8,402 bases of DNA, from positions 1-8,402 of the forward strand of contig DAOWCM010000082.1 of the NCBI GenBank assembly GCA_030639555.1, given 5' to 3'. Source of the DNA: Candidatus Eiseniibacteriota bacterium. Its GTDB lineage: Bacteria > Joyebacterota > Joyebacteria > Joyebacterales > Joyebacteraceae. The notes beneath the pieces are model-generated. The model did not search any database, had not been told where the DNA came from, and saw only the letters and a list, made by a program, of their open reading frames with translations. Position 1 is the stretch's first letter. The number at the start of each line of letters is the position of its first letter. Both the position numbers and the translations under genes were made by a program. Shown one piece after another: positions 6,581 to 8,402 of the stretch.

Positions 6581-7063
6581 ATGCACATCGCTCTCACCGT
6601 GAACGGGGAGCAGCGGGAGGCGGACGTTCCATCCGCCGCCACGCTGGTCGAGATGCTCAGAGAGCACCTGGGCCTGGTGGGAACGAAGGTCGGATGCGGG
6701 CACGGCGAGTGCGGTGCGTGCACCGTGCTTCTGGACGGCGAGCCCGTCAACTCGTGTTTGGTCTTCGCCGCCCAGTGCGATGGGCGAGAGGTGACGACCA
6801 TCGAGGGGCTGCGCAGACACGGCGCGCTCGATCGCATCCAGAACGCGTTCGTCGATGCGGGCGCCGTCCAGTGCGGGTTCTGCACGCCCGGGATGATAAT
6901 GTCCGCGGCGGCACTTCTGTCGTTCAACCCGGAGCCGTCGCGCGACGAGATAGAAGAAGCCATCTCCGGCAACCTCTGCCGGTGCACCGGCTACGTGAAG
7001 ATCGTGGACGCCGTGCAGCTGGCGTCCGCCCGCACAGCGTCGGACCGGGTAGGATCAGACTGA
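6581..7063 (+). CDS. [2Fe-2S] small subunit of a xanthine dehydrogenase/CO dehydrogenase-type molybdenum hydroxylase
   Basis: A 160-residue iron-sulfur subunit that passes electrons from a molybdopterin catalytic subunit to a flavoprotein partner. The N-terminal plant-ferredoxin-like domain binds the first [2Fe-2S] cluster through C39, C44, C47 and C59 (VGCGHGECGACTVLLDG). The C-terminal four-helix domain binds the second through C98, C101, C133 and C135 (VQCGFCTPGM and GNLCRCTGY). All eight ligands are present, and the length matches XdhC/CoxS-type subunits. The ATG follows GGGAGAAGG. Neither the molybdenum nor the FAD subunit is adjacent: the next genes are a PPC-domain protein and transketolase. 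With ssnA 1.4 kb upstream, the parent enzyme may be a selenium-dependent molybdenum hydroxylase (inference). The substrate cannot be told from this subunit alone. Confidence 0.9.
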   Translation: MHIALTVNGEQREADVPSAATLVEMLREHLGLVGTKVGCGHGECGACTVLLDGEPVNSCLVFAAQCDGREVTTIEGLRRHGALDRIQNAFVDAGAVQCGFCTPGMIMSAAALLSFNPEPSRDEIEEAISGNLCRCTGYVKIVDAVQLASARTASDRVGSD

Positions 7064-7075
7064 GAGGAACCAAGG

Positions 7076-7510
7076 ATGGAGTACCGTGAGGACCAGGGAC
7101 TGATCATTGTCCGCCTTCACCAGGATGAAGACCTCTTCGAGTCCCTCGAGGGTGTCTGCAGGGCGTGCGATGTGAGAACGGGTGTAGTTCTGTCGGGGAT
7201 CGGGATGCTCAAACAGGCCGAGCTCAGTTTCTACGTGAAGCAGGGACGCTACGCCACCGCGCTCTTCCCGGAGCCGCTGGAGCTTGTGTCGCTCGCCGGG
7301 AACATGCTTATACAGGATGGCGAGTACAAGTTCCATCTGCATGCGGTTCTTGCGAAGGAGACCAAGGAGGCGTTGGCGGGTCACCTTTCGGCGGGCAAGG
7401 TCAACGTGACGAACGAGATCGTCATCCTGAAGACCGACGTCCCCGCACTGAGGAAGCTGGACGACGCGACCGGTCTCATGGCCCTGACATTCGAACAGGA
7501 GAACGCATGA
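7076..7510 (+). CDS. PPC/DUF296 domain protein
   Basis: A 144-residue single-domain protein of the PPC (plants and prokaryotes conserved, DUF296, PD1-like) family. Visible signatures are the N-terminal LIIVRLHQDEDLFESLEGVC, the central GVVLSGIGMLKQAELSFY, the histidine pair in KFHLHAVLA (H87, H89) and the AGHLSAGKV turn (H103), which together form the putative metal-binding site of bacterial members. In bacteria these are small, soluble, often trimeric proteins of largely unknown role; in plants the domain accompanies AT-hook DNA-binding motifs, which are absent here. ATG 7076 lies 12 nt after the previous stop, with GAGAGGAACC upstream as ribosome-binding site. Its stop overlaps the transketolase start (ATGA), so translational coupling is likely. 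Confidence 0.85.
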   Translation: MEYREDQGLIIVRLHQDEDLFESLEGVCRACDVRTGVVLSGIGMLKQAELSFYVKQGRYATALFPEPLELVSLAGNMLIQDGEYKFHLHAVLAKETKEALAGHLSAGKVNVTNEIVILKTDVPALRKLDDATGLMALTFEQENA

Positions 7511-8322
7511 GTCCAACTCCGAACGAACTCAGAGACATCGCGAAGATCATACGGCGGGACGTCCTGACGATGACGCTGGAGTCCGGCTCGGGCCACATAG
7601 GAGGCTCGCTCTCCGCGGTGGATCTTCTGACCGTGCTCTACTGGGAGAGGATGCGCGTGAATCCCGAGAGGCCGCGGTGGGAGGACAGGGACAGGTTCGT
7701 GCTCTCGAAGGCACACGCCTCTCCGGCCCTCTACGCGGCGCTGGCGCGGCGCGGGTACTTCGACGTCCGGGAGCTCATGACCTTCAGGAAGCTCAAGTCC
7801 ATGCTCCAGGGCTTCCCGGACATGCAGAGGACGCCGGGCATCGACGCGTCGGTGGGGTCGCCGGGACAGGGCCTGTCGATCGCGAACGGTCTCGCCATGG
7901 CAGCGAAGAGGGACGGGAAGACCTTCCGGGTGTACTGCCTCATGGGTGATGGTGAGGCGCACGAGGGGCAGGTCTGGGAGGCTGCGATGACCGCGGCGCA
8001 CCACGGGCTGGACAGGGTGTGCGCGATCATGGACCGGAACATGATGATGGGCGACGGCAGCACCGAGGACATAGTGGCGCTGTCGCCTCTCGTGGACAAG
8101 TGGCGTACGTTTAATTGGCACGTGATAGAGGTGGACGGCCACAACATCGAGCAAATCCAGGCCGCGTTCTCCGAGGCGGACACTGTGAAGGGGCGCCCGA
8201 CTCTCGTGCATGCGAAGACCGTCAAGGGTAAGGGCGTGCCGTTCATGGAGAACAAGCCCGAGTGGCACGACCGCAGACTGACTGAGGAACTCTACGAAGA
8301 GGCCATGAAGGCTCTTGCGTAG
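7507..8322 (+). CDS. Transketolase, N-terminal (TPP-binding) subunit
   Basis: A 271-residue half-transketolase, matching the N-terminal subunit of split two-gene transketolases. The ATG at 7507 overlaps the preceding stop by 4 nt. Landmarks are GSGHIGGSLSAVDLL (H30), LSKAHASPALYAAL (H70), GSPGQGLSIANGLA, the thiamine-diphosphate motif MGDGEAHEGQVWEAA with D148 to N178 (IMDRNMMMGDG), VDGHNIEQI, and KTVKGKGVPFMENKPEWHD near the end. Active enzyme needs a C-terminal partner with the pyrimidine-binding and C-terminal domains; this should be the next gene, but the first 14 codons of that ORF do not resemble one clearly. Role: two-carbon ketol transfer in the non-oxidative pentose phosphate pathway, or a related TPP reaction such as DXP-like or aromatic precursor synthesis. 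Confidence 0.93.
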   Translation: MSPTPNELRDIAKIIRRDVLTMTLESGSGHIGGSLSAVDLLTVLYWERMRVNPERPRWEDRDRFVLSKAHASPALYAALARRGYFDVRELMTFRKLKSMLQGFPDMQRTPGIDASVGSPGQGLSIANGLAMAAKRDGKTFRVYCLMGDGEAHEGQVWEAAMTAAHHGLDRVCAIMDRNMMMGDGSTEDIVALSPLVDKWRTFNWHVIEVDGHNIEQIQAAFSEADTVKGRPTLVHAKTVKGKGVPFMENKPEWHDRRLTEELYEEAMKALA

Positions 8323-8358
8323 CGACGAACGCCGACGTCCCACCGGGAGATCTCTGAT

Positions 8359-8402
8359 ATGGCCGAGATGGGTTTGGTGGACATACATCACAGCGTCGTC
8401 GA
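8359..8402 (+). CDS. Start of a further ORF, product unresolved (partial)
   Basis: ATG 8359 follows GGGAGA by 8 nt and opens a frame to the window edge reading MAEMGLVDIHHSVV. It is 36 nt after the transketolase N-terminal subunit, so the operon position favours the transketolase C-terminal subunit. The visible residues lack the usual R-E-A-Y/G opening of that family, and VDIHH could equally begin a metal-dependent hydrolase. Only 14 codons are available, so the product is left open. Confidence 0.4.
   Translation, partial: MAEMGLVDIHHSVV

Noticed and set aside
5842..6987. Long minus-strand ORF across the threonine synthase and Fe-S genes
   Set aside because: It spans two well-supported plus-strand genes and has no family motifs.
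7381..8391. Minus-strand ORF of 336 codons opposite transketolase
   Set aside because: The sequence is rich in H, R, P and V without domains, opposite an unmistakable transketolase subunit.

Overview
The window looks like part of a GC-rich, selenium-using bacterial genome, probably from an uncultured lineage around the FCB group (Eisenbacteria-, Latescibacteria- or Krumholzibacteria-like). That placement is inference. It rests on two secreted beta-propeller proteins with C-terminal FlgD/T9SS-type sorting regions (PNPFNP and WPNP motifs), the high GC content, and the gene content. UGA is an ordinary stop for three other genes here, so the genetic code is standard.

Layout. (1) 1-1093, minus strand: 5' part of an exported YVTN-type beta-propeller protein, cut by the window edge just as its PNPFNP sorting motif begins. 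(2) About 300 bp of divergent intergenic DNA. (3) 1394-3532, plus strand: the standout. Standard gene calling would split this into two ORFs, one ending at UGA 2882-2884 and one resuming at 2912. Both are in the same frame, and the UGA falls exactly where the first cysteine of a thioredoxin-type CxxC motif should be (Y-G-T-W-UGA-P-A-C). A GC-rich stem-loop with a GGUC apical loop lies immediately downstream, in the position of a bacterial SECIS element. I annotate one predicted selenoprotein of about 712 residues: signal peptide, LVIVD-like beta-propeller, Ig-like domain, Sec-containing redoxin domain (UxxC) and C-terminal sorting domain. (4) 3533-3817: nested hairpins, then a TTGACA promoter. 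(5) 3818-5221: ssnA, the amidohydrolase family called 'putative selenium metabolism protein SsnA'. (6) 5221-5322: short GC-rich tandem repeats. (7) 5323-8402: a tight plus-strand gene run of threonine-synthase-like PLP enzyme, [2Fe-2S] small subunit of a molybdenum hydroxylase, PPC/DUF296 protein, transketolase N-terminal half, and the first codons of another gene.

How the genes fit together. In other bacteria SsnA and xanthine-dehydrogenase-type subunits occur together in clusters tied to selenium-dependent molybdenum hydroxylases. Having them beside a predicted selenoprotein gives two independent selenium links in one window. The threonine synthase, PPC protein and split transketolase suggest a catabolic or amino-acid/pentose module co-transcribed with the [2Fe-2S] subunit, but their shared pathway cannot be fixed from this window. 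No selenium machinery gene (selA, selB, selC, selD) is visible here.
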